Source: Candidatus Omnitrophota bacterium
GTDB lineage: Bacteria; Omnitrophota; Omnitrophia; Omnitrophales; Aquincolibacteriaceae
DNA length: 8,452 nucleotides
Direction: 5' to 3'
NCBI GenBank assembly: GCA_023246995.1
Contig: JAHFHI010000041.1
Location: 1-8,452, forward strand
Within the stretch, counting starts at the first letter, position 1, and every line of letters begins with the position of its first letter. This document shows, piece after piece, positions 1 through 7,657 of this stretch. The position numbers and the translations under genes are program-made. The notes under the pieces are model-generated. The model ran no database searches and was not told the origin of the DNA. It was given only the letters and a program-made list of their open reading frames with translations.

Positions 1-1814
1 TCCGCGTCAAGCAGCGTGAGACTCGTGAAAGGCGAAAGAGATCCAAAGCGCGTCTGAAAATCCGTTTTTTTGACGCGGTCCCAAAGCCCCATCAGATCCG
101 CTTCGCTCGCGAACTCAATGCCGTGATGGCGCGCGTCGCCCACGTTTTGGATGGAGTTGCCGACCGTGCCGGTCTGGGACTGGAAATCGAGGAGGAAATA
201 ATCCGCGTCCCAGGTCCAAAAATTCCAACTGCGTCCGCGAACCCCGAAATCATACTGCTGTCCATGGCCTTCCTCGAGATCGCTTGAAACGACCTGATTG
301 GTGCCGAGCGGAACGGCGTCGGCAAATGCCTTTGGCCGGTACGACTGCGAAATATTGGCGTAAACTTCCACCGCGCGCAGGACTTCATAGACCGCTCCGA
401 TGCCCATGAGCGGGACGAAACTAAAATCCTTTTCGTCCGCGTAGGGAACCGAGGTTTTATCGAGATTGAGCTTTTCCTGGATGCTCTGCCAGATCTGTTC
501 GAAGCGCACGCCCGGCGTCACCGATAGTTTTCCGAATCGAAACAGATTTTCCATAAACAGCGAGAGGTAATACATCTGGCGCGCGGATTGCTTGCGCTCA
601 AGCCCGGTGTCGGCCGAGGGCGAAGCGCCGCGGGATTCCACGCGCGGGGAGCTGGAAAAGAAATTCATCGCCCCGGCCGTAAGCGTGTGCGTCTCGCCTA
701 AAAACTCATAGTCGTGGCGGATCCGGGGCTCGTATCCGATATTGTAAAAATCCTGTTCCTGAATGTCATTGGAATTGGCCGCGCCCCCGCTCGGCACCGT
801 TCCGAATCCTCCGCCGCGCTGGCGCTTGCTCCAGCGCCGGTAATGCCCGCCGAAGATGCGCCCTTCAAAAAGGGTTGCGTCGGAAAAATCTTTTTCGTAG
901 AGAAGACTTGCGTAATAGCGTTCAAGCCGGAACCTGTCATAAAGCCGGGTTGAAAAAGCCCGGTCTTCTTCATAAGTCGGGTTGGACGCGGCGGCAAGAG
1001 ACAGCCCTCCGGGTTCCCCATGCTCCTCGTGATACTCTTCATAGTTCAGGGTCAGTCGTGAGTCCGAAGTCTGGTTCAAGGTGACCTTAAGTCCCCCGGA
1101 GATCACTTCAAAGTCGCTGTTCGCTTTGCGGAATCCGTCGCCCTGGCGCTCGTGGAAGTACCCCAGATAGCCCACCGGGCCGGCGGTGCCGGTGAGAGCC
1201 TCATAGGTTGAAAAGTAGGCGTCGCTCCCAAAAACATTTTCCGTATGGGTCTCGAACTTTTTATCCGCCGCGGGAGACTTGGTCACATAATTGAGCGCCC
1301 CCCCGGGCTGCGGTCCGTACATCAGGGCCGAGCCTCCCCGGATAAATTCTATTTCCTCCACGGTTTGAAGATGCGGCGTGTAATAAGCCTCTGGATAACC
1401 AAACATGTCGGCGGTGATCGGAATCCCGTCTTTCATGACCTGCATAAACTGGGCGCGGTCGGGATTAAGGCCGCGATAGCCAATGCTTACAAGCGGCGTG
1501 GTTTCTTCGCTGATAAGAAGCCCCGGCGTTTTCGCCAGGGCTTGGCGGTAATTGTTATTGGTCACGGCCGGTGCATCGCTCAAGTTCACAGCCGAGGTTT
1601 TTTTGCCCGCGTTAATTCGCGTCCCCTGCACGGGCGGTAAAAAGGGCCCGGGAGATGCCTTGCGCGGAGCTTTAACCTCGACAACATCCATCTGATCCGC
1701 AGTCTTGGACGTTGAGGATTCTGACGTTCCCTCATAGGCTGATGCGGACATTGAAAAAAGAGGCACTGCCGCAAACATAAGAAAGACTGGGACTTTACTA
1801 ATCAACCGTTTCAT
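1..1814 (-). CDS. TonB-dependent outer-membrane receptor, FecA-like (3' end beyond window)
   Basis: Translation from the ATG at 1814 gives 604 residues with no stop before the left edge, so the C-terminal strands (perhaps 100-170 residues, judged from the usual 700-775 of FecA-type receptors) are missing. Seen: a signal peptide (MKRLISK, then a hydrophobic stretch, cleavage likely after SASA at residue 26), a TonB-box-like DVVEVKA at 43-49, and a plug domain at about 75-180 containing GYRGLNPDR (112-120), MKDGIPI (127-133) and IRGGSALMYGPQPGGALNYVTK (158-179, read with its first and last residues only approximate). The YGPQ..GG..N.VT pattern is typical of the FecA branch. After that come alternating aromatic strands of a beta barrel, including GDGFR. 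The family imports ferric chelates using TonB energy. The substrate cannot be read from sequence; ferric citrate is only the nearest familiar example. The start is fixed by AAAGGAG seven bases upstream. It begins 21 bases after the permease gene, so the two are surely cotranscribed. Confidence 0.93.
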   Translation of the reverse strand, partial: MKRLISKVPVFLMFAAVPLFSMSASAYEGTSESSTSKTADQMDVVEVKAPRKASPGPFLPPVQGTRINAGKKTSAVNLSDAPAVTNNNYRQALAKTPGLLISEETTPLVSIGYRGLNPDRAQFMQVMKDGIPITADMFGYPEAYYTPHLQTVEEIEFIRGGSALMYGPQPGGALNYVTKSPAADKKFETHTENVFGSDAYFSTYEALTGTAGPVGYLGYFHERQGDGFRKANSDFEVISGGLKVTLNQTSDSRLTLNYEEYHEEHGEPGGLSLAAASNPTYEEDRAFSTRLYDRFRLERYYASLLYEKDFSDATLFEGRIFGGHYRRWSKRQRGGGFGTVPSGGAANSNDIQEQDFYNIGYEPRIRHDYEFLGETHTLTAGAMNFFSSSPRVESRGASPSADTGLERKQSARQMYYLSLFMENLFRFGKLSVTPGVRFEQIWQSIQEKLNLDKTSVPYADEKDFSFVPLMGIGAVYEVLRAVEVYANISQSYRPKAFADAVPLGTNQVVSSDLEEGHGQQYDFGVRGRSWNFWTWDADYFLLDFQSQTGTVGNSIQNVGDARHHGIEFASEADLMGLWDRVKKTDFQTRFGSLSPFTSLTLLDA

Positions 1815-1835
1815 AAGTCATCTCCTTTGGGCGTA

Positions 1836-2693
1836 TCAGCGTTCAGACCGGGACGCTTGCGGCGTAATTTTTGACGGAGTCAACGCGGGTTTGATCCGCC
1901 CCATCCAAAAAATCATCCCGGCCAGATAGCCCGCATAGAGGGTGACTTCCACGAGGGAGGGATTCCCGTTATAACCGAAAATGGCTTTCAGAAAAGACCC
2001 AAACCCGGTCTTTTCGCTCAAGATGGGATTGATATTCCAGATAGGCTCGACCACGGGATTGATAAGTCCCGCCTCTTCAAACTCATGGATGCCGTAAGCC
2101 AGAAGACCTGCCGAGATAATCAAAAGGAAAATTCCCGTAGCCTGAAAAAAAGGTTTGAGAGGAATTTTTTTGCCGAACCAAAAAATGGCTGCGGTCAGCA
2201 GAACCGCTCCCAGAAAACCGAGAATCCCTCCGACAAAGGAAGTGCTTCCTCCTGCCTGAAAGGCCGCCGCCTTAAGAAATAAAACGCTTTCTGCGCCTTC
2301 CCGAAGGACCGCAAAAAAAGGAAGCGCGCATAGCGCAAAAAGATCGCGGCGAGCCAGGACTTCCCCCAGGCGGCTTTCCATTTGAGGGCGCATCTGCACA
2401 GCCTGGCGCTTCATCCAAAGGATCATATACGTCAGAACTCCCGCCGCAAGAAACGCGACGGTGCCTTCAAAAATTGACGCACTGCGTCCCTCAAACTCTC
2501 CCACCGTGCGTTCAAAAAGAATAGCCACGCCCGCGCTCGCAACGAGCGCCGCTGCCGCGCTCCATAGGACGTGGGCCATATAACCAAAATTGCGGGTGCG
2601 CAGCAGAAAACTTGCCGTAATCCCCACAATCAACGCGGCCTCAAGTGTTTCGCGGAAAATAATGATAAAACTTGAAAGGTCAAAAGCGTTCAT
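1836..2693 (-). CDS. efeU: FTR1/EfeU-family high-affinity iron permease
   Basis: A 285-residue inner-membrane protein, close to the length of E. coli EfeU (about 276). The two family signatures are both present: RETLE at residues 14-18 in the first membrane helix and REGAE at 131-135 in the fourth, the paired RExxE motifs that bind iron in FTR1 proteins. FEG occurs at 67-69 and 75-77 (the second as IFEG), and HEFEEAG at 203-209 matches the usual segment after helix six. Seven hydrophobic helices can be read, roughly at 8-30, 38-60, 74-94, 118-140, 153-173, 182-202 and 247-266. The ATG is preceded by AAGGAG with a six-base gap (2699-2704), so the start is firm; the stop is TGA. Known for the family: ferrous/ferric iron import, in E. 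coli together with EfeO and EfeB. Neither partner is in the window; instead a TonB-dependent receptor follows directly, suggesting a two-membrane iron route. Transcription is probably driven from the promoter and palindrome just upstream. Confidence 0.95.
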   Translation of the reverse strand: MNAFDLSSFIIIFRETLEAALIVGITASFLLRTRNFGYMAHVLWSAAAALVASAGVAILFERTVGEFEGRSASIFEGTVAFLAAGVLTYMILWMKRQAVQMRPQMESRLGEVLARRDLFALCALPFFAVLREGAESVLFLKAAAFQAGGSTSFVGGILGFLGAVLLTAAIFWFGKKIPLKPFFQATGIFLLIISAGLLAYGIHEFEEAGLINPVVEPIWNINPILSEKTGFGSFLKAIFGYNGNPSLVEVTLYAGYLAGMIFWMGRIKPALTPSKITPQASRSER

Positions 2694-2713
2694 GCTGTCT
2701 CCTTGGCTATGTG

Positions 2714-2758
2714 CGGATATAATCCGATTAAGATTATGTCTTAATTGGATTATATCCG
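2714..2758. promoter_or_regulatory. 45-base palindrome, probable metal-responsive operator
   Basis: Arms at 2714-2733 and 2739-2758 pair at 19 of 20 positions around a centre at 2736; the only mismatch is 2726/2746 (G opposite T). It is nested: the left outer element CGGATATAATCCG (2714-2726) is itself a 5-3-5 dyad, the right outer element at 2746-2758 is its near copy, and between them lies ATTAAGA-N5-TCTTAAT (2727-2745). That layout would suit two or three dimers of a repressor. It covers the -10 box and the predicted transcription start of the iron permease operon. By context the ligand-sensing protein is likely an iron regulator (Fur or DtxR type), but the bases do not match the classical E. 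coli Fur box or the DtxR box. No T-tract follows on either strand, so a terminator role is unlikely. Confidence 0.6.
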
Positions 2759-2776
2759 GAGAGGGCCGACGGTCAA
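2749..2776 (-). promoter_or_regulatory. Sigma70-type promoter of the iron-uptake operon
   Basis: Read on the minus strand, TTGACC (2771-2776) is followed after 16 bases by a perfect TATAAT (2749-2754). Transcription would start near 2742, about 49 bases before the permease ATG, and the region is clearly richer in A+T than its surroundings. The -10 box lies inside the right arm of the large palindrome at 2714-2758, so a protein bound there would block RNA polymerase. No other convincing promoter was seen in the intergenic region. The call rests on matches to consensus only. Confidence 0.65.
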
Positions 2777-2836
2777 GGAGATTTTTAGCTCTACGGTAGC
2801 ATGATGTTCCGGGAGGGACGCCCCGCGAGGCGGCGC

Positions 2837-5800
2837 TTAAGCCTGGGTTGCGATATGGCGGATCGCTTGAATCAACTGCCCGACCTGGGCTGAAAAGTCC
2901 GCCGCGTTGATATTGCGGGCTTCAAGCTCGAGACGCACATTGCGGACCTCATATTGATCCTGAAGCTGGGCCCGTAAAACGAGGGCTCCTCCAAGAAGGG
3001 CTGACGGGGCTTTGAGACGGTCATTGTAAAGTCTTTCGCGGCCTTTAAGGTACATCTGCTCAAGCTCCTCAAGGGAACGGTGCAAAATGCCGGTGTGTCT
3101 TTCGCGCTCTTCGGAGGCCACATGTTTGGCCGCATCCATCCAGTTACGCAGGCCTCCGTAGGGCTCGATTTGAATGACATCCCTGATGAATTCCGAAAAA
3201 CGGTAGCGCGTAATCAGCCGGTCTTCAAGGCGTTTCTCGATTCCGGGGGCCTGGGAAGCCTGGACTCTCAAAAGCAGTGTCAGCCGGTCATTCGGTCCGG
3301 CAAAAGCCAGAAATGGCAGGAGATCGTCTGTTTGAATCTTACGCCCGGATGGCGTAATCACATGAACAGGCGGAGCCGCAGGATCGGTTAAAAGCCCAGT
3401 GACCCGGGGAGCGATCGCTCCCTTGGCCGAGGATAAAGCCGGAAACTCGCTTGTGCCGGCGTTTCCGCCCTCGGCTGAACTTCGCGCGGTATTCAAGACT
3501 TCAAGAACGATCGGCTCCGGGAACTCCGTCATGAAATCGGGCGCAAACAAACCCTCCGAACCCTTCAGGGCATACTCCATCCCGAGTGCGGCCTTTGGAT
3601 TTTGCGCGAGCCAGGTTCGAAAATTCCCCGCTTCCGCTGTGCCCGGTTGAAGCATGTTTTGAAGTTGCGCCGTAGAGCCGCTGAAATAGAAGAACCCGCT
3701 TAAAATATTTTGCCCGGAGGGCGCGCGGACTTCGGAACGCGCTCCGACTCCGGCATAAGAAACCGGGCTATTCTCAAAAGACCTTCGGGAGCCGTAAAAA
3801 ACATTGCGCCCGTCAATCAGCGCCAAAGGCTTTCCCCTGCTTTCCGCCCAGCGGATCAGGTTTGCCGGGTCCATTTTGTAGTCATCCCAGTCGGTCAATA
3901 TAAGAAGCGCGTCGGTCTGGGGCGTCAGGGCATCCATCGGCCCCTCCTCGCGAACGCCCCTCAAACTCCCCTCGGCGTCATATTCTTCGCGCGAACCGCC
4001 CACAAAAGCGACCCGCCCGGTCTCGATATACTCGCGGTTGAACCATGCCTGAAAATCCTGAAAAGACCCTTTGTAGTCTTCCTCATGCTTGAAAGTCTTA
4101 TAGACCTCCTGGAGGTAGTGGGCGATATTCGCCTCTCTCGGCGGCGCTTCGGGAATTGAAAAAATCGAATTATGAAAGCGGATCTGGGCCGCGCCTTTCT
4201 TTAAAAGCTCATAGAGCACGGTCACGCTCGGGGCCTCGCGCATATCGTCGGTCTTGGGTTTGAAGGTCATGCCCCAAACGGCGATGGATTTTCCCTCGAG
4301 CGGCCGCGCGGCTTTGGGGTATTCGGTGAGTTTTTCAACCGTCCGGTCCACGATCGAGGATTTAAACAGATCATTCATATAATCCGCTATTTGGATCCCG
4401 TAGAGGGAATGACCGGTTTTGAAAAACGAGAGGAAATTGAGCGCGCGGACATCCTTGGGAAAGCACGATCCCCCGTAGCCGCACCCGGGCTCAAGAAAAG
4501 CCTCCCGGCCGATTCGAGGGTCCTTGCGCAGAGGCTTAAAGGTCTGCTTGACGTCGGTTTCCATCAAATCCGCGTCTTCGGCAAACATATTGGCAAAGGA
4601 AATGGAGGTGGCAAGCCAGCTGTTGCCTTCATATTTCGACATCGGCGCGGTGGCGGTATCGGTCAAAAGAACACGGTGGGGGTGGCGCGCCATAAGCGGA
4701 TACCAAAGATTAAGAAGATCGGTCTCGGAGCGCGCGCGCGCCGCGGGATCCATCTTGCCGTAAAAGCCGAGAATGGTTCGATCCGGCTGCGTCACATCGA
4801 GGACTGCCTGGCCTTCCCGAAGAAATTCAGGATTGCTCACAAGGCCGTAGTCTTCCCCGATTTTAAGGCCCTTAAGGGTGAATACTTTTTCGATTTCTTC
4901 AAAGGTGTTCGGCGTCACGGTCGATTTAATCACCAGAGACTTGAAATACTCCGAAGGCTGGCGCCCTGCGGCCTTTGCCTGAACAATGAAATCAGCGACT
5001 TGGGAAGCCGCCTGCAGAATATAGGACAAGTCAATTTCGCCGGAGTCCTGCTGCGGCGTGCCGACGGCAAGGTAAACAACCGGGGCATCCTTAAGCGCCT
5101 CATTCATGTCGGTCGTGAAAAAAATAGTCCGCTTCTTGGTCTCATCTTCCCGTTTGGCCTCGACAATCATCTCGCGCAGCCCGGGCTCGTAAATAGGCAT
5201 CTTGGTTTGCGTGGAATTGAGACCTTCGATACGGGCCGTCTGGCTCGGGTGTTCGACGACCGTGACCAAGTGCCCTTCAGTACTCTCGCCCGGCCCCAAA
5301 TTCGAAAGGTTGGCGGCCGTAGTGAGCCCTACATAGCCCCCGCCGATCACGGCCACCTTCATACGACGGTATTCCTTGAGCGGATAATCCTCAAGGGTTT
5401 CTATCAATCGGCTGTCGCTAAGGCGGTACCCCTTCGGGGTGTCAAAAGCCGGGCCGAGCGGACGACGCCCGACACTCACCAGGTTAATTCCCTTGGCACG
5501 CACATCCTCAAGCTTATAAGCCATCTTTCCGTCCGCGCGCAGGCCAAAGAGGTTGATGCCGTCAATCAGGGGCTTGCCTTGAAGCGCCGCTCCGAGAGTG
5601 GCCAGATCAAGCTTCATCACTTCAGGATTGGAATCCGTCGCAATGATCCCCAAATCCGCTTTTGCCAGAACCTGATAAACATTTCCCGCGTCATCGTCCT
5701 CGATTCCGTGAAACCTCACGGACTGAAAATCCAGGTCGGAAGCCCGGATCTGCGTGAGCCATTTGCGGAATTCCTCCCGGGCCTTGGGATCGGCGATGTA

Positions 5801-7657
5801 AAATTCACGCACCCCTTTGTCTTTGACAAGACGGCGAATTAAATTGAGCGCGGGAGACTCGGTAATGAGTCCGCTTTTGACGCTATAGCCCACGCCCAGA
5901 ATCGCGACTTTTTTCCCCCGAAGCGTCTCGTAGCCCTTGATGGTTTTGACGGCATTTTCCATCTTCACCACAAAATCTTCCTGATTCTGGGCGTTCATGC
6001 GCAGAATCAGTTCCAGCCAGAAAACCACGTGAAGCTCCCGGGGGAGGTCGGCGAGAAGTTTTTTTAAATCAATCCGGCCGCGTTCAAGTTTGAGGAGCTG
6101 GGCATCCAGATGATCCCGGATCTCCGCGACACTGTACTCGCGGTTTCCGATGCGCCGTCCGGAGAGCTGCGCCAGGCGCTGTTCATAAACCCACCGCGTC
6201 AGTAAAAGCAGGCGGCCGCCGAATCCAAAGGAGGGGTTTGAAAAAAGCGTCTTGATACGTTTGTCGAGCCCGGCGCCGAGCGCCACCGCGCTTAGGTCCG
6301 CGCCGTAGCGGCTTGAAAGCTCCGCCAGATCATTGAAGTGCGCAAGCTTGGTCGCAAGATAGGCCAGGTGCGCGTGGCGCGACTGCTCGGCGCTCCGGAT
6401 ATCGGCAAAGTCCACTTCGACGCCTTTGAAGACCTCGGCGGAATAAAGCCGCCGCAGCATCCCCTCGGTCTTGGCCAGCTCCGGGTCGTTTTCCCGGCCT
6501 CGTAGTCCGAAAAGAACGTAAGGCTCCACGGGTTCATCCGCGGGGAAATAACTGAAATCCGGCTGATAAACCACGTCAAAATTTAAATAATCGAGATCCG
6601 CGGACTGGGCATGCCACTTGATGGTTTCATAGATTTTTTCGGAGGTGTCCACATCCACCAGGGCGCGGATCACGATCAGTTTCCGTTCATGCGTCCGTCC
6701 GGCCCGGGCCTCCTCCTCCCGAACCGTTTTCAGGGCATTGCCGATATCCATGGCGCGGCCGATCAATCGCTCCTTATAGCCCTTGAGATCAAGCCCCACC
6801 TCGAGAGGCGTGTCCACAAAAAGAACGTCTGTCTCCCGCAGAAAATCGGAGTCAATCGCCGGCACGTTGGAAAGGCGTTCTTCAATCGAGGCCAGCGCGA
6901 AACTCCGCTCGGCATAAGGCGCGGTCCTTGAAAAAGCGGCCCTTGCGTTCGTCGGGTCATGAATTTTAAGGTAATGCCCCGCCCGGGCCATCAGATGCGC
7001 GCTTGTGAGTCCCGCGTCCTCAAGGCCCTCAAACCCGACGTTGATCGCCCTTACGGCTTTGATCGCATCCGCGGTCGCGCGGGTCCGCTCCCGGTCCGCC
7101 GCCGCGTCAAACGCCGCGATTTTAGCTTCCAGATATTTTTCCGCTCTCGCCGTTCCATCCGGAACCGAGCGGGAAAAAGCGCGCAGTTCGTGAAGCGCGC
7201 TCGTCCTTTGTTTGTCCGTGGGGGCCGCGTAAATCTCTTCAAGGTAGGTATCCAGACGCGGCTCCAGTTCCTGGCCCGGTAAAGCCGCCCGGACTTCAGA
7301 GCGGTTCACCGCGCCGGACTTAATCAAAACACCTCCGGCGCTTTCGATGATTTCAAGCTCCATCGATGCCGCCGGCGGAGCCGGAGATTGCACGCCGACA
7401 TCCGCTCGTAAACCTCTATAAGTCCCCCGAGCCTGGCTCAAGATCGCGTCTACGATCTGCTGATTTGACGGGTTAGCCGTCTTGAGGCCCGCCAGCTCGG
7501 TGGGCGCTTGGGAAGAAATAATTCTTTTATCCGGCAGACCCTGAAAATTCAGAAGAAGCCGCCGATTCCCCTGACCCGCATCGGCCCTGAGCGCGCCCTC
7601 AAAAAGAGGGTGGCCGTTGATCGCGCGGGCAATCACGCCTGAAAGTTCGGACGCCAT
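2837..7657 (-). CDS. ugd: Tandem UDP-glucose 6-dehydrogenase: inactive copy fused to an active copy, with long terminal extensions
   Basis: This 1606-residue protein is about four times the length of a usual UGD (390-450). Residues 1-200 are Ala/Arg-rich and unassigned. Residues about 201-745 form a degenerate UGD: NVGFEGL (206-212) replaces the GxGYVGL loop, and the central part (RSAE at 421-424, LATK at 434-437, GADLSAVALGAGLDKRI at 452-468) and C-domain (GKKVAILGVGY 581-591, LIDG 697-700) remain. Residues about 766-1290 form a canonical UGD beginning MKVAVIGGGYVGL, with VGTP 865-868, KST 911-913, NPEFLRE 942-948, K1008/N1012, GGSCFPKD 1062-1069 (catalytic Cys1065, Asp1069), FKPKTDDMREAPS 1132-1144 and IDGRN 1281-1285. 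UGD oxidises UDP-glucose to UDP-glucuronate with two NAD+, in the cytoplasm, feeding capsule or envelope polysaccharides. Residues 1291-1606 are unassigned, with a charged, probably helical part near 1505-1550. The start ATG lacks a good Shine-Dalgarno (only GGTAGG three bases away) and follows the previous stop by one codon, so its translation may depend on the upstream frame. The stop is TAA. Confidence 0.9.
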   Translation of the reverse strand: MASELSGVIARAINGHPLFEGALRADAGQGNRRLLLNFQGLPDKRIISSQAPTELAGLKTANPSNQQIVDAILSQARGTYRGLRADVGVQSPAPPAASMELEIIESAGGVLIKSGAVNRSEVRAALPGQELEPRLDTYLEEIYAAPTDKQRTSALHELRAFSRSVPDGTARAEKYLEAKIAAFDAAADRERTRATADAIKAVRAINVGFEGLEDAGLTSAHLMARAGHYLKIHDPTNARAAFSRTAPYAERSFALASIEERLSNVPAIDSDFLRETDVLFVDTPLEVGLDLKGYKERLIGRAMDIGNALKTVREEEARAGRTHERKLIVIRALVDVDTSEKIYETIKWHAQSADLDYLNFDVVYQPDFSYFPADEPVEPYVLFGLRGRENDPELAKTEGMLRRLYSAEVFKGVEVDFADIRSAEQSRHAHLAYLATKLAHFNDLAELSSRYGADLSAVALGAGLDKRIKTLFSNPSFGFGGRLLLLTRWVYEQRLAQLSGRRIGNREYSVAEIRDHLDAQLLKLERGRIDLKKLLADLPRELHVVFWLELILRMNAQNQEDFVVKMENAVKTIKGYETLRGKKVAILGVGYSVKSGLITESPALNLIRRLVKDKGVREFYIADPKAREEFRKWLTQIRASDLDFQSVRFHGIEDDDAGNVYQVLAKADLGIIATDSNPEVMKLDLATLGAALQGKPLIDGINLFGLRADGKMAYKLEDVRAKGINLVSVGRRPLGPAFDTPKGYRLSDSRLIETLEDYPLKEYRRMKVAVIGGGYVGLTTAANLSNLGPGESTEGHLVTVVEHPSQTARIEGLNSTQTKMPIYEPGLREMIVEAKREDETKKRTIFFTTDMNEALKDAPVVYLAVGTPQQDSGEIDLSYILQAASQVADFIVQAKAAGRQPSEYFKSLVIKSTVTPNTFEEIEKVFTLKGLKIGEDYGLVSNPEFLREGQAVLDVTQPDRTILGFYGKMDPAARARSETDLLNLWYPLMARHPHRVLLTDTATAPMSKYEGNSWLATSISFANMFAEDADLMETDVKQTFKPLRKDPRIGREAFLEPGCGYGGSCFPKDVRALNFLSFFKTGHSLYGIQIADYMNDLFKSSIVDRTVEKLTEYPKAARPLEGKSIAVWGMTFKPKTDDMREAPSVTVLYELLKKGAAQIRFHNSIFSIPEAPPREANIAHYLQEVYKTFKHEEDYKGSFQDFQAWFNREYIETGRVAFVGGSREEYDAEGSLRGVREEGPMDALTPQTDALLILTDWDDYKMDPANLIRWAESRGKPLALIDGRNVFYGSRRSFENSPVSYAGVGARSEVRAPSGQNILSGFFYFSGSTAQLQNMLQPGTAEAGNFRTWLAQNPKAALGMEYALKGSEGLFAPDFMTEFPEPIVLEVLNTARSSAEGGNAGTSEFPALSSAKGAIAPRVTGLLTDPAAPPVHVITPSGRKIQTDDLLPFLAFAGPNDRLTLLLRVQASQAPGIEKRLEDRLITRYRFSEFIRDVIQIEPYGGLRNWMDAAKHVASEERERHTGILHRSLEELEQMYLKGRERLYNDRLKAPSALLGGALVLRAQLQDQYEVRNVRLELEARNINAADFSAQVGQLIQAIRHIATQA
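5360..5377 (-). promoter_or_regulatory. Possible internal ribosome-binding site and start for the active UGD half
   Basis: Inside the long gene, codon 766 is an ATG (5362-5360) preceded by AAGGA (5377-5373) with a ten-base gap, somewhat longer than ideal. The protein from here begins MKVAVIGGGYVGL, exactly how stand-alone UDP-glucose dehydrogenases begin. It may be the relic of the start codon of the gene that was fused, or it may still be used to make the active half separately. Confidence 0.35.

Noticed and set aside
1245..1640. A 131-codon open frame on the plus strand
   Set aside because: Antisense to the signal peptide and plug region of the TonB-dependent receptor, which is a clear gene.
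2714..2758. Classical Fur box inside the palindrome
   Set aside because: The repeated GATAAT units of the E. coli Fur consensus are not present in the right array, and the DtxR-type TTAGGTTAGCC pattern is absent too. The operator role is kept but the regulator is left unnamed.
2815..2836. GC-rich hairpin just after the stop of the tandem dehydrogenase, considered as a terminator
   Set aside because: Only about five pairs can form (CGCCU with GGGCG around a CGCG loop) and no run of T follows on the minus strand, so an intrinsic terminator is not supported.
3710..4159. A 149-codon open frame on the plus strand
   Set aside because: Antisense to the C-domain of the active dehydrogenase copy, with no motif and no ribosome-binding site that I could support.
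4391..5842. A 483-codon open frame on the plus strand
   Set aside because: It lies wholly antisense to the dehydrogenase pair, whose conserved motifs are unmistakable. Its product shows no recognisable motif and is rich in Arg, Gly and His, as expected for the complement of GC-rich coding sequence.
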